A DNA stretch of 64,000 nt from CAYNRG01 sp047973125 (GTDB taxonomy: Bacteria > Bacillota_I > Bacilli_A > Erysipelotrichales > Erysipelotrichaceae). The stretch covers positions 62,001-126,000 of the forward strand of contig JBKEBK010000025.1 in assembly GCA_047973125.1 (NCBI GenBank). The letters run 5' to 3'. Positions 16,333-25,700 of the stretch are shown here, piece by piece. The notes beneath the pieces were generated by a model that did not search any database, was not told the origin of the DNA, and saw only the letters and a program-made list of their open reading frames with translations. Position 1 is the first letter of the stretch. Every line of letters begins with the position of its first letter. The position numbers and the translations under genes are program-made.

Positions 16333-17238
16333 TCACCAATTAAACTTTTCTACTTCTAGCTTTAAGTCATAGTTCATTTTATTCTTTGCATCTTGTTGAA
16401 TGCTCTCAACTAAACTCAAGAAGTCTTTTGCATTTGAATTGTTATAGTTCACTATAAAATTTACATGTTTTTCACTAACCTTTGCCCCACCAATGCTTTT
16501 ACCACGATAACCTAACTCATCAATGATTTTCCATGCAGGTATATCATCATGGTTTCTAAAAACACTTCCAGCACTTGGAAAATTCAATGGTTGTGTACTC
16601 ATTCTTTTTTCTCTTCTATTTCTAATTAACTCTTCAATTTCCTTTGAATCACCATAGGTTAGTTTAAGTTTTGCAGCAACAATAATCCACTCAGGATTAT
16701 CTTGAAATATTGATTTTCGATATGAAAAAGCGCATTCTTCACTATCAATCCACTCAAATTTTTGATCACGATATACCATTACTTGTTTAACTATATCGCC
16801 CATTGAAGATTTATAAGCTCCAGCATTCATAAAGATTGCCCCACCAATACTAGCAGGAATTCCGCTTGCAAACTCTAAACCACTCAAGCCATTTTTCATT
16901 GCAGAAGTTGATAGTGCAACAACAGAACACCCAGCTTGCACAACACACTCTTCCTTATCAAAATAGTATTCTGTTAAAGGTTGAGATAATTTTATAATTA
17001 CGCCATTAAATTTTTCATCACTACATAAAAGATTACTACCCTTTCCTATTACTTTTGTTGGAAGATTTAGTTTCTTGCATGTTTTATATAATTGATCTAA
17101 TTCTAAAATACTCTCCGGATAAGCAACAAAGGCTGCTAATCCACCAATTCTAAGCGTTGTCATTGATGAAAGCATAACATCCTTAGTAATTTTACAATAT
17201 TTTGATAATTCATCATAATACTTATCAATCTGATTCAT
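16333..17238 (-). CDS. murB: UDP-N-acetylenolpyruvoylglucosamine reductase
   Basis: FAD-dependent enzyme reducing UDP-GlcNAc-enolpyruvate to UDP-MurNAc in the cytoplasm, the second committed step of peptidoglycan synthesis. 301 residues. FAD-binding elements TTLRIGG, GKGSNLL and GLEFASGIPASIGGA are seen, together with the proton-donor serine in PSAGSVFRN (Ser225) and the C-terminal SEKHVNFIVN. The length and missing Tyr-loop insertion fit the shorter type IIb enzyme of Firmicutes. Its start overlaps the murG stop by 14 bases and an AAAGGAG site lies within murG, so it is translationally coupled. Confidence 0.96.
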   Translation of the reverse strand: MNQIDKYYDELSKYCKITKDVMLSSMTTLRIGGLAAFVAYPESILELDQLYKTCKKLNLPTKVIGKGSNLLCSDEKFNGVIIKLSQPLTEYYFDKEECVVQAGCSVVALSTSAMKNGLSGLEFASGIPASIGGAIFMNAGAYKSSMGDIVKQVMVYRDQKFEWIDSEECAFSYRKSIFQDNPEWIIVAAKLKLTYGDSKEIEELIRNRREKRMSTQPLNFPSAGSVFRNHDDIPAWKIIDELGYRGKSIGGAKVSEKHVNFIVNYNNSNAKDFLSLVESIQQDAKNKMNYDLKLEVEKFNW

Positions 17239-18310
17239 AAACTAGCTCCTTTACAACTTTAACAATTTCATTGCTTGCATCATGATGAGATATTTTCTTA
17301 GAAGATTTTTTCATGTTTTTTAATCTTTCATCATCATTAATAATTTCATCTATTTTTTTAACTAACATTATACTATCTAAATTTTTCTCCTCAATGATAT
17401 ATGCACATCCAGCATTTTTTAGTGCTAATGCATTGGTAGTTTGATGATCATAAGGAACATATGGACTAGGAATAATTATCGCCGGAATACTCATCGCAAC
17501 TACTTCTGCAGCAGTTGTTGCTCCGCCTCTTACAACTAGTAAATCAGCCTGTTTCATTACATTTATTCCATCGATATACTCAACAATTTTAACATTATCA
17601 AAATTTTCAATTCCACTTACAAAATTTAAATAGTCTTTCTTGCCTGTAACTATTAATGCTTGATATTGTCTATCATTAATTTCCGGTATTATTTGTTTCA
17701 ATACCTTATTAACACTTTGTGAGCCCAAAGATCCCATAACAAAAATTACAGTTTTTTTATTTGTAGATAATCCAAATTGTTCTAAAATAATTTTATTTTT
17801 TTTAACTTTACCAGCATCACTTGATCTTGGATTACCAAGAATACTAACTTCACACTTAAAAAAATCTTTGTTTTCATTATAACTACCAATTACTCTGTCA
17901 ACATATCTACTAAGAAATAAATTAGCTTTTCCAGGAACTGAGTTTTGTTCATGAATTAATGTTTTTATTTTTAACTTATTTGCAGCCATAACAACTGGTA
18001 CACTTATATAATTTCCAAATCCTATAACTATATCTGGTTTTATATTTTTAATTATTTTTTTACACTTAAAATAACTTTTAAATAGTTTAATAATTGATAT
18101 AAACTTGTTAAAAACACTTCCTTTTGTCGCAACTATATCAAGTCCATAAAAAGGATATCCATACTCTGGTACAATATCTTTTTCCATTCTATTTAAGGAT
18201 CCTAAAAAAATGATTTCATTTTCTTTATTATCTAGTTTAATTTCATTAGCTAATGAAAGTGCAGGATAGATATGACCTCCTGTTCCTCCAGTTGTAATAA
18301 TTACTTTCAT
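17225..18310 (-). CDS. murG: UDP-GlcNAc:undecaprenyl-PP-MurNAc-pentapeptide GlcNAc transferase
   Basis: GT-B glycosyltransferase of 361 residues that turns lipid I into lipid II on the inner face of the membrane. Seen: the N-terminal glycine loop TGGTGGHIYPALSLA (7-21), the second glycine loop MGSLGSQSVN (about 212-221), and the UDP-GlcNAc-binding segment VVRGGATTAAEV with an SPYVPYDHQTTNA motif in the C domain. ATG 18310 has AGGAGG. murG-murB-divIB follow each other closely and form a cell-wall operon. A small membrane protein of unknown function precedes it. Confidence 0.96.
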   Translation of the reverse strand: MKVIITTGGTGGHIYPALSLANEIKLDNKENEIIFLGSLNRMEKDIVPEYGYPFYGLDIVATKGSVFNKFISIIKLFKSYFKCKKIIKNIKPDIVIGFGNYISVPVVMAANKLKIKTLIHEQNSVPGKANLFLSRYVDRVIGSYNENKDFFKCEVSILGNPRSSDAGKVKKNKIILEQFGLSTNKKTVIFVMGSLGSQSVNKVLKQIIPEINDRQYQALIVTGKKDYLNFVSGIENFDNVKIVEYIDGINVMKQADLLVVRGGATTAAEVVAMSIPAIIIPSPYVPYDHQTTNALALKNAGCAYIIEEKNLDSIMLVKKIDEIINDDERLKNMKKSSKKISHHDASNEIVKVVKELVYESD

Positions 18311-18330
18311 GTTTTCCTCCTAAGTTAATT

Positions 18331-18546
18331 TTAATAAAATTTAAAGTATTTCAGGTGAATATAGTCAGAAATTTTCCAGGTTAAAAAAGGATTTAATGAA
18401 ATCACTAATACAACAATAGTATAGAAGCTAAAAAGAGAAGTAACATTTAATAATGTTGTAATAAATGTAAATAAAACTTCTTCAATAAAATAAAGCCCTA
18501 AATAAATAGTTAAACATAATATAAAATATATAAATTTGTGTTTCAT
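18331..18546 (-). CDS. Small membrane protein of unknown function
   Basis: 71 residues, nearly all hydrophobic, with two to three predicted membrane segments (about 5-35 and 38-58) and a short basic or aromatic tail (HLKYFKFY). I do not recognise a family. It sits 20 bases before murG in the same direction, with only a weak ribosome site (TTGGTGA), so it may be the first gene of the murG-murB-divIB transcript. Similar small hydrophobic genes in dcw clusters are often poorly conserved. Coding status rests on the intact frame and position only. Confidence 0.5.
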   Translation of the reverse strand: MKHKFIYFILCLTIYLGLYFIEEVLFTFITTLLNVTSLFSFYTIVVLVISLNPFLTWKISDYIHLKYFKFY

Positions 18547-18607
18547 AAATTATCACCAATACTATTTTACCATACTTATACATTTTCAAAAAGAAAAACG
18601 AGTAAAG

Positions 18608-19612
18608 TTAATCATTACTCGTAGTAGGATAAATTAAGCCTAGATGCTTGTACGCTAATTCCGTAGCAACTCTTCCTCTTGTAGTTCTATTAATGAAACC
18701 AATTTGTAATAAATAAGGTTCATAAACATCTTCTAAAGTCATTGGATCTTCACTTATCGACATTGCTAATGCATCAACACCAACAGGACCACCAGAAAAT
18801 CTTTCAATTATACCAGAAAGGTAATTGATATCAACAATATCTAAACCAAGACTATCAACACCCAATTTATCAAGTGATTCTTTCGCTATATGAAAATCTA
18901 TGACACTATTATTTAATATCTGTGCAAAGTCTCTGACTCTTCGTAGTAATCTATTTGCAATTCTTGGTGTACCTCTTGATCTTTTTGCGAGCTCAACTAC
19001 AGCATCATCATCGATAGTAACTGATAAAACCTTAGCCGTTCTTTTAATAATATCAGATAACTGCTTTTCAGTATAATACTCAAGTTTAGAAACTATACCA
19101 AATCTATCTCGTAATGGCGATGATAAATCTCCAGCTCTTGTTGTTGCCCCCACTAATGTAAATGGTGGTAAATCTAATCTTATAGATCTTACCTCAACAT
19201 CTTTACCAACTAGTATATCAATACAAAAATCTTCCATTGCCGGATACAAAATTTCCTCAATTATTTTGGGTAGTCGGTGAATTTCATCGATAAAAAGGAT
19301 GTCACCAGCATCTATTGTTGAGAGAATAGCTGCAAGATCACCACTTTTTTCAATACTTGGTCCACTGCAAACTTTAACTTTCCCACCCATTTCATTAGCA
19401 AGAATAAAAGCTAATGTAGTTTTACCAAGTCCTGGAGGACCATATAACAAAACATGATCAAGAGATTCCTCTCTTAAAAGTGCAGCTTTAATGAAAACAT
19501 CTAAATTACTTTTAAGTTTTTCTTGACCAATGTACTCTTTTAAAGTTTTAGGTCTAATTGAATATTCTTCATCATAATCGGTAGACTTTGATGACATTAT
19601 TCTTTCTTCCAT
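18608..19612 (-). CDS. ruvB: Holliday junction branch-migration helicase RuvB
   Basis: AAA+ motor of RuvAB, 334 residues, which drives branch migration at Holliday junctions. Walker A GPPGLGKTT (about 60-68), Walker B FIDEIHRL, sensor I GATTRAG with the conserved arginine, sensor II TPRIANRLLRR and a C-terminal winged helix ending with TTRGRVATELAYKHL are all visible. The start ATG 19612 has AAAGGAGG 9 bases upstream and overlaps the ruvA stop by one base. RuvC is not nearby, as usual in Firmicutes, which use RecU. Confidence 0.97.
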   Translation of the reverse strand: MEERIMSSKSTDYDEEYSIRPKTLKEYIGQEKLKSNLDVFIKAALLREESLDHVLLYGPPGLGKTTLAFILANEMGGKVKVCSGPSIEKSGDLAAILSTIDAGDILFIDEIHRLPKIIEEILYPAMEDFCIDILVGKDVEVRSIRLDLPPFTLVGATTRAGDLSSPLRDRFGIVSKLEYYTEKQLSDIIKRTAKVLSVTIDDDAVVELAKRSRGTPRIANRLLRRVRDFAQILNNSVIDFHIAKESLDKLGVDSLGLDIVDINYLSGIIERFSGGPVGVDALAMSISEDPMTLEDVYEPYLLQIGFINRTTRGRVATELAYKHLGLIYPTTSND

Positions 19613-20193
19613 TAATTATCCCCTCCTTTTAACTTCATCAAATATTTAAGTCCAAATTTTAAATATTCATCACTACTTGTTTTATCTAAAGTTATAAGAT
19701 AATCTTTAACCACATTAATTTCCTTGGATTTATACCCAAGTGATTTTAAACATGATAGTGCATCTTCAATTTCCTCATTCACAAGTTTTATCAGATTATC
19801 ATTTACTAATTTATTTTGTAAATCCAATATTATTTGACTTGCTGTTTTTGCACCAATTCCTGGTAAACTTTTTAAAAATGCTACATCGCTATTCTCAATT
19901 GAATCAATGATCTTGTCAGAGTTAAATTTTCCAAAAAAATTCATTGCTGTTTTTGGCCCTACTCCTTTTACAGAAATTAATTTTAAAAATAAGTCATGAT
20001 CTTTTTCTTGTAGAAAACCATATAATGACATTTCTTCTTCACGAATGTGATGATAAGTAAAAACCATAATTTCTTGATTTATTATAACTTTAGAAGCATC
20101 AAAAAATGCCACCTTATAACCAACACCATTTACATCTATAACAATCCAATCGTATCCAATAATACTTACAATACCCTTTAAAAATGCAATCAT
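19612..20193 (-). CDS. ruvA: Holliday junction DNA helicase subunit RuvA
   Basis: Junction-binding subunit, 193 residues. The N-terminal OB fold (MIAFLKGIVSIIGYDWIVID) contains the VNGVGYKV loop. Two helix-hairpin-helix motifs (LISVKGVGPKTAM, LKSLPGIGAKTAS) follow, and then domain III (EDALSCLKSLGYKSKEI) contacts RuvB. ATG 20193 has an AGGTG site. It is translationally coupled to ruvB. The 70 bases upstream are AT-rich, with a TATAAT-like element but no clear -35. Confidence 0.96.
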   Translation of the reverse strand: MIAFLKGIVSIIGYDWIVIDVNGVGYKVAFFDASKVIINQEIMVFTYHHIREEEMSLYGFLQEKDHDLFLKLISVKGVGPKTAMNFFGKFNSDKIIDSIENSDVAFLKSLPGIGAKTASQIILDLQNKLVNDNLIKLVNEEIEDALSCLKSLGYKSKEINVVKDYLITLDKTSSDEYLKFGLKYLMKLKGGDN

Positions 20194-20263
20194 TTTTTCA
20201 CCTACTTAATTTAATTATATACTATTATTTTAAAATATTTAAAATTATCCTAAATTATTTTAC

Positions 20264-21544
20264 TTATTCAACATATTCAAATTTAAATTCCTTAATAAAA
20301 ATTATATCTCCTTCTTTTGCCCCAGCTTCTGCTAAAGACTCATCTACACCCAACTTCTTTAATGCGATTGCAAAGCGGTAAACCTCATCGGTTTGTTCAA
20401 AATCAACAGAATCAAATAATCTAAAAATCCGCTCTCCCTCTATTCTCCACTGACCATTACCTAAATTTAAGATATTAAAATCAGGATCCTTAGGCTTAAA
20501 TTTATACAATACAGATTCACTATTACCTTCTTCATCATCAATTGGAAATGCAGGTGTTGTTTCAAGTAATTCTGCAACACGATATAAAACATCAGAAAGA
20601 CCTTCCTTCAGCAGTGTTATTGTAGGAAATACCTCCAAATCTGGATACTCTAACTTAAATAATCTTAGATTTTCATCAGCGCATTCAGAATCCATTTTAT
20701 TAGCAACAACAACCTGAGGACGTTCTGATAATCTCATTTTATAACTAGTAAGCTCATTGTTAATAATTTTATAATCATCGATTGGATTTCTACCATCTTC
20801 TGATCCCATATCTATAACATGAATTAGTACTCGGCATCTTTCTATATGTCTTAAAAACTGATGACCCAATCCCTTACCATCACTTGCACCCTCAATTAAC
20901 CCTGGTAAATCTGCCATAACAAAACTTCTTCCATCTGGAACCTTAATCACACCAAGATTAGGAACAATTGTTGTAAAATGATATGCAGCAATTTCTGGTC
21001 TTGCAGCACTTACAACAGATAGAAGTGTTGATTTTCCAACTGATGGAAAACCAATAACACCAACATCAGCAAGTAACTTTAGCTCAATTTGAACTTCATA
21101 ACTTTTACCAACTTGACCTTGTTCAGCATACTCAGGAGCATTATTTCTACCTGATGCAAAATGCCAGTTACCTCTTCCACCTTTTCCACCTTTGGCAACA
21201 ATTACTCTTTGATTTGGTGTAACAAGATCAGCAAGTAGACCTCCCGTTTCTAAATCACGAATCATAGTCCCTTGAGGAACTTTAACAATTATATCTTCAC
21301 CATCAGCACCATGCATTTTATTTCCTTTGCCATTGCCACCATTTGATCCCTTTAGCAACCTATTATACCTAAGATCTAAAAGTGTTGATTTATTTGTATC
21401 AACTTCAAAAATAATATCACCACCACGACCACCATCACCACCAGATGGACCACCAAGAGGAATATATTTTTCTCTTCTAAAAGCAACAATACCATTACCA
21501 CCATTACCTGCCTGTAACTTCATTTTTATTCTATCAATAAACAT
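20264..21544 (-). CDS. obg: Obg GTPase
   Basis: Essential ribosome-assembly and stress GTPase of about 426 residues. The Gly-rich N-terminal Obg fold starts at FIDRIKMKLQAGNGGNG and includes several GGxGG runs; the G domain has GFPSVGKST (G1), DLPGLIEGA (G3) and NKMD (G4); a C-terminal OCT domain (from about 350, PKDPDFNILN) ends the protein. The frame is open to 21595, but ATG 21544 is used because AAAGGGGG lies 8 bases upstream and the family always begins MFIDxxK. It follows rpmA, completing the conserved rplU-prp-rpmA-obg order. Confidence 0.96.
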   Translation of the reverse strand: MFIDRIKMKLQAGNGGNGIVAFRREKYIPLGGPSGGDGGRGGDIIFEVDTNKSTLLDLRYNRLLKGSNGGNGKGNKMHGADGEDIIVKVPQGTMIRDLETGGLLADLVTPNQRVIVAKGGKGGRGNWHFASGRNNAPEYAEQGQVGKSYEVQIELKLLADVGVIGFPSVGKSTLLSVVSAARPEIAAYHFTTIVPNLGVIKVPDGRSFVMADLPGLIEGASDGKGLGHQFLRHIERCRVLIHVIDMGSEDGRNPIDDYKIINNELTSYKMRLSERPQVVVANKMDSECADENLRLFKLEYPDLEVFPTITLLKEGLSDVLYRVAELLETTPAFPIDDEEGNSESVLYKFKPKDPDFNILNLGNGQWRIEGERIFRLFDSVDFEQTDEVYRFAIALKKLGVDESLAEAGAKEGDIIFIKEFKFEYVE

Positions 21545-21587
21545 ATATAAACCCCCTTTAATTAAAAAATCCCTATTTAGGGATTTA

Positions 21588-21872
21588 CTATGCACTTGGA
21601 TAAACAGAAACTTTAGTTTTTGCTTTACCTAAACGTTCAAATTTAACAATACCATCAATTAGTGCAAATAATGTATCATCACCACCACGCCCAACATTTG
21701 ATCCTGGATGGATTTTTGTACCACGTTGACGATATAAAATCGAACCAGCTGAGGCAAACTGTCCATCTGCCATTTTCGAACCTAAGCGTTTCGAATGTGA
21801 ATCACGACCATTTTTTGTAGAACCTACTCCTTTTTTAGAAGCGAAGAACTGTATATCTAATATATATTTCAT
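21588..21872 (-). CDS. rpmA: 50S ribosomal protein L27 with Prp-cleavable N-terminal extension
   Basis: Large-subunit protein whose N-terminus reaches the peptidyl-transferase centre. 94 residues beginning MKYILDIQFFA, then SKKGVGSTKNGRDS. The first 11 residues are the Firmicutes-type extension removed by the cysteine protease Prp at QFFA/SKKG, and the protease gene overlaps just upstream. The L27 core (SILYRQRGTKIHPG, GRGGDDTLFA) is complete. ATG 21872 follows AGGAGG. Cleavage is known in Staphylococcus; here it is inferred from the conserved site plus the neighbour. Confidence 0.97.
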   Translation of the reverse strand: MKYILDIQFFASKKGVGSTKNGRDSHSKRLGSKMADGQFASAGSILYRQRGTKIHPGSNVGRGGDDTLFALIDGIVKFERLGKAKTKVSVYPSA

Positions 21873-22180
21873 GAATTTTCCTCCTGTCTAATTTCTAAAT
21901 AATCACCATAACTACCTTTTATTGTTTCAAGTTGTATACTTACTAATTCTAACATCGATTGAATTTTTTCATTTTTCAAATCATTTACTTTGATTGTAAT
22001 CTCATCATTATCGACATCAATTATGCAATTATATTTCTCAATAGCATTTAATAATCCAAAAATAACACAACTAACTCCAGCGCAAACTAAATCTTCTCCA
22101 TGCTTAGAATAATTTGCATGACCTTTAATATCCATATAATCGATTTTATTTTGATATTTATGAATATAAACTTGAATCAT
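21869..22180 (-). CDS. prp: Ribosomal-processing cysteine protease Prp
   Basis: Cysteine protease (YsxB family) of 103 residues that trims the N-terminal extension of L27. The catalytic pair is seen as His20 in IKGHANYS and the Cys in DLVCAGVSC, with the conserved Gly-x-Asp-Leu-Val stretch between. It lies between rplU and rpmA, overlapping rpmA by 4 bases (ATGA), exactly as in other Firmicutes. The spacing to rplU is three bases, so the cluster is one translational unit. Confidence 0.93.
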   Translation of the reverse strand: MIQVYIHKYQNKIDYMDIKGHANYSKHGEDLVCAGVSCVIFGLLNAIEKYNCIIDVDNDEITIKVNDLKNEKIQSMLELVSIQLETIKGSYGDYLEIRQEENS

Positions 22181-22183
22181 GAC

Positions 22184-22495
22184 TTAAATCTCAATTTTTT
22201 CTACAACTAATTTTGTATAAGGTTGTCTATGTCCTTGCTTACGATGACTTGATCCCTTTTTAGCCTTGTATTTGAAAATAGTAATCTTTTTTGATTTACC
22301 TTGTTTCTCAACTTTACAAGTAACCTTAGCTCCTTTAACATAAGGGCTTCCAACTTTAAATTTTTCTCCTGACAATAATACAACTTTATCAAAAGTAATT
22401 GAATCTCCAGCCTCTGCTTCTAATTTTTCAACAAAGATTACTTGACCCTCTTCAACTTTAAGTTGCTTACCACCTGTTTCAATAACTGCGTACAT
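22184..22495 (-). CDS. rplU: 50S ribosomal protein L21
   Basis: Large-subunit protein of 103 residues: MYAVIETGGKQLKVEEGQ at the N-terminus and the RNA-binding KYKAKKGSSHRKQGHRQPYT loop near the C-terminus, both diagnostic. The frame is open to 22537, but ATG 22495 has GAAGGAGG directly upstream and gives the standard start. It is the first gene of rplU-prp-rpmA-obg, preceded by a structured leader. Confidence 0.97.
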   Translation of the reverse strand: MYAVIETGGKQLKVEEGQVIFVEKLEAEAGDSITFDKVVLLSGEKFKVGSPYVKGAKVTCKVEKQGKSKKITIFKYKAKKGSSHRKQGHRQPYTKLVVEKIEI

Positions 22496-22601
22496 AAATG
22501 CACCTCCTTCATATTTAATCCTAGACTCGCCAAACAAAGGAGACCTAAGTACTTTATCCTTTTTTGAGCGGTTATAGACTGATTAAAAGAGATTCTATAA
22601 C
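22496..22601 (-). promoter_or_regulatory. rplU leader RNA (L21-leader-like)
   Basis: About 105 untranslated bases. A hairpin with arms GTTATAGA and TCTATAAC lies at the 5' end, and a second is formed by AAAGGA with TCCTTT around an AAGTACTT core. The position upstream of rplU and the two-hairpin layout fit the L21 leader family described in Firmicutes. The family assignment is not tested by a model. Confidence 0.5.
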
Positions 22602-22607
22602 AGAATA

Positions 22608-22636
22608 ACTTTACCATATGAGTAATGTTTAGTCAA
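22608..22636 (-). promoter_or_regulatory. Promoter of rplU-prp-rpmA-obg
   Basis: Minus strand TTGACT (22636-22631), 17-base spacer, TAAAGT (22613-22608) with a TG extension (TGGTAAAGT). Confidence 0.6.
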
Positions 22637-22714
22637 TAATTTCTTACAATTTATACCAAACTTCACCCATCAAAAATATTTTAAAGAAAATACTAAATAA
22701 TAATATTTAATTCT

Positions 22715-25700
22715 TTAATCTTTACGCTTATATTTATTTGTAAATATTAAGCATCCAAAAATAACAAAATATAAAATATAATGATTTATAGTTCTATAAT
22801 GTATTAACTCTTTATTCACAGTAATTGTTACAAATAATTCTTGATTATCCTCTGTGTATAATCGAACATCATATGTACCCACAATATCTAATTTTAAATT
22901 GCTCAAGTCAACTAAAACTTTGATGCTCTTTCCATCTTTATCAGTTGCTATTGCATTAAATGATATAGCAGACGGATTTTCATCACCTACATTCATTATA
23001 AAGTCAGAACCAAAGATCGATTGAAGATTTTCCTTTATCGTTAGTTTTACTTTTATGTTTTTTCCATCAGAATCTTTTAGTAAGATATCATAAATTCCTG
23101 GTTTCGAATAGGTAACTGCTGAATCATCAATTGTTATATCTAAATTGTTACCATCTTTATCAGTAGCACTAGCGTTATATGAATCTATTGTTGGAGTTGG
23201 ATCTTTTACATACATTGTAAAATCAGAACCTGTAATTGATTTTCTATTAGTTTTTATTGTAAGCTTAACTATTTTTTCTTGACTATCATTAGCTCGCAAA
23301 TATACATCGTATACACCAGGTATATCAAACAATACACCAGTAAAATCAACCATTACATCTATTTTATTTCCTTCTTTATCAGTTGCAATAGCATTAAAAT
23401 CAGATGAATTAGGTTTTTGATCACCAATATACATGATAAAATCCGTTCCAGATATATTTTGTTTATTTTCTTTTATTGTAAGTTTAACATAAAGTTCCTG
23501 ATAATACTCTTCTGTATATAATCGAACATCATATATTCCAATTGTATCAAACATTACATTACTTAGGTCAACCTTAACCACATTTTTATTACCATATACA
23601 TCTGTAGCATATGCATTAAAGCTTGCTGATGTAGGAATTTGGTCACCTATATACATTTCATAATTTGTTCCTGAAATATTTTGTAAATTAGATTTAATAG
23701 TCAAATTTACATAAAGTTCCTGTCCATCATCAGTATATAATCTCACTTCATATGTCCCCACACTATCAAAATTAACGTTAGTAAAATCTACATAAACATT
23801 TATTTCATCTCCATTAATATCTGTAGCATATGCATTAAAGTCTATTGAAGTTGGTTTTTCATCATTAAGAGACATTGTAAAATCTTCACCACTTATCGTT
23901 TGACCATATGATTTTATTGTTAAATATACAGTTAAACTCTGGTTGTCTTCTGTGTACAAACGAACTTCGTACACTCCAGGTACAGTATATGTAACTGTTG
24001 TATCATCGATAGTTATATCTAAGTTGTTACCATCTCTATCAGTTGCTTTAGCGTTATATGAATCTTTTGTAGGAGTTGGATCTCCTACATACATTGTAAA
24101 GTTTTCTGCACTAAAACTTGTTTGATCTTCTAAAATAGTAAGATTAACAGTTTTTTCTAGATTGTTGTTTGTATATAAGCGTACCTCATAAACTCCCGGA
24201 ACATTAAAATCTACATTATTTATATCAAGGAAAACAGGGACTAATTTACCATCGATATTTGTTGCACTTGCATTAAAATTATTTACTGTCGGTACATCAT
24301 CTCCAATATACATACTGTAGTCAGAACCATTAATTTTTCTCTTATCTTCTTTAACAATCAATTTTACAGTAAGTTCTTGTTCATCTTCAGTATAAAGTTT
24401 AACAAAATACTCTCCTGGTGTTGTAAGATCTGCTGAATTTAAATCCAATAAGACATCAATACGGTTTCCTCTGCTATCTGTTGCTTTTGCATTAAAATCA
24501 TAAATTGTCGGTTCAGCAAATCCTACATAAGTAGTATAGTTGCTTCCAGATATAGATTTTCTACTTGATTTAACAATTAGAGTTACAAACATTTCTTGTC
24601 CATCTGCCGAATATATTCTTACTTGATATTCGCCGGCGGTATCTATTGAAGCTGCTGATAAATCAATAAAAGCATCAATTCTTTTTCCAAGTATATCTGC
24701 TGCTGCTGCATTAAAATCATCTGCGGTAGGTTCTAAATCACCAACATACATTGTAAAATCGGTACCAGTTATAAACTGTTGTGGCTCCATTTGTTCCCAA
24801 ACATAAGTTGTTGGTACTAACGGACCCATTAATAAATACTTGTTCATTATTTGATCAGCAGTTACTTTTTCACCATTTGGTTGATGTAATGAACCAGTGC
24901 CAAGTTCTTGCCATTTTTTAGTTCCTGCTGCATAGTAATCTGCAGGTATACCATTATTAAGTACAAAAGTTCCTTTTATCGGTGCTTCTTGAAAATCAGA
25001 ATCTATTGTATGAAATTTAAAATTAGGACCAATTGTTATTTTCCACATTAAATCAGTATTTGAAAAAATACCAGTTATGTCTTCAACTGTTGTAGTATCC
25101 CAATTAGTCAAATCTAAATTTTCTAAACTTCTTGTATTACCAAACATATAAGACATGTCTAAAACACTTGATGTGTCCCAATTACTAACATCAATCGAAG
25201 AAAGGCTGATGTTATCGTAAAACATATCTTCCATATCTAATACTTTAGAAGTATTCCATTTACTAACATCTATTGAAGATAAGCTTTTATTGCCATAAAA
25301 CATATCTTCCATATCTTCAACATTTGAAGTATCCCATTTACTTACATCAAGTGTCGTAAGTCCACTTGCACCATCAAACATAAATGACATATTTTTTATG
25401 TTTGAAGTATTCCAATTACTTACATCAAGTGTTGTAACACCATAAACGTTATAAAACATATCTTCCGTACTAATAACTTTTGAAGTATCCCAACCACCAA
25501 CTTCTAGTACAGATAAATTATGTAAATTATAAAAAATACTTTTAAGATGTATAACATTTGATGTGTTCCATTTACTAACATCTAATACAGTTAGAGCACT
25601 TACATCATGAAACATATAAGAAATGTTTTCTGCACTTGATATATTCCAATTACTAACATCTAAAGTTGCTAATTTTTCAGCCTGAAAAAACATATATGCC

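Noticed and set aside
22637..22714. Terminator for the giant surface-protein gene
   Set aside because: AAATATT/AATATTT arms occur, but with a long A-T loop and no G-C core; not distinguishable from background.
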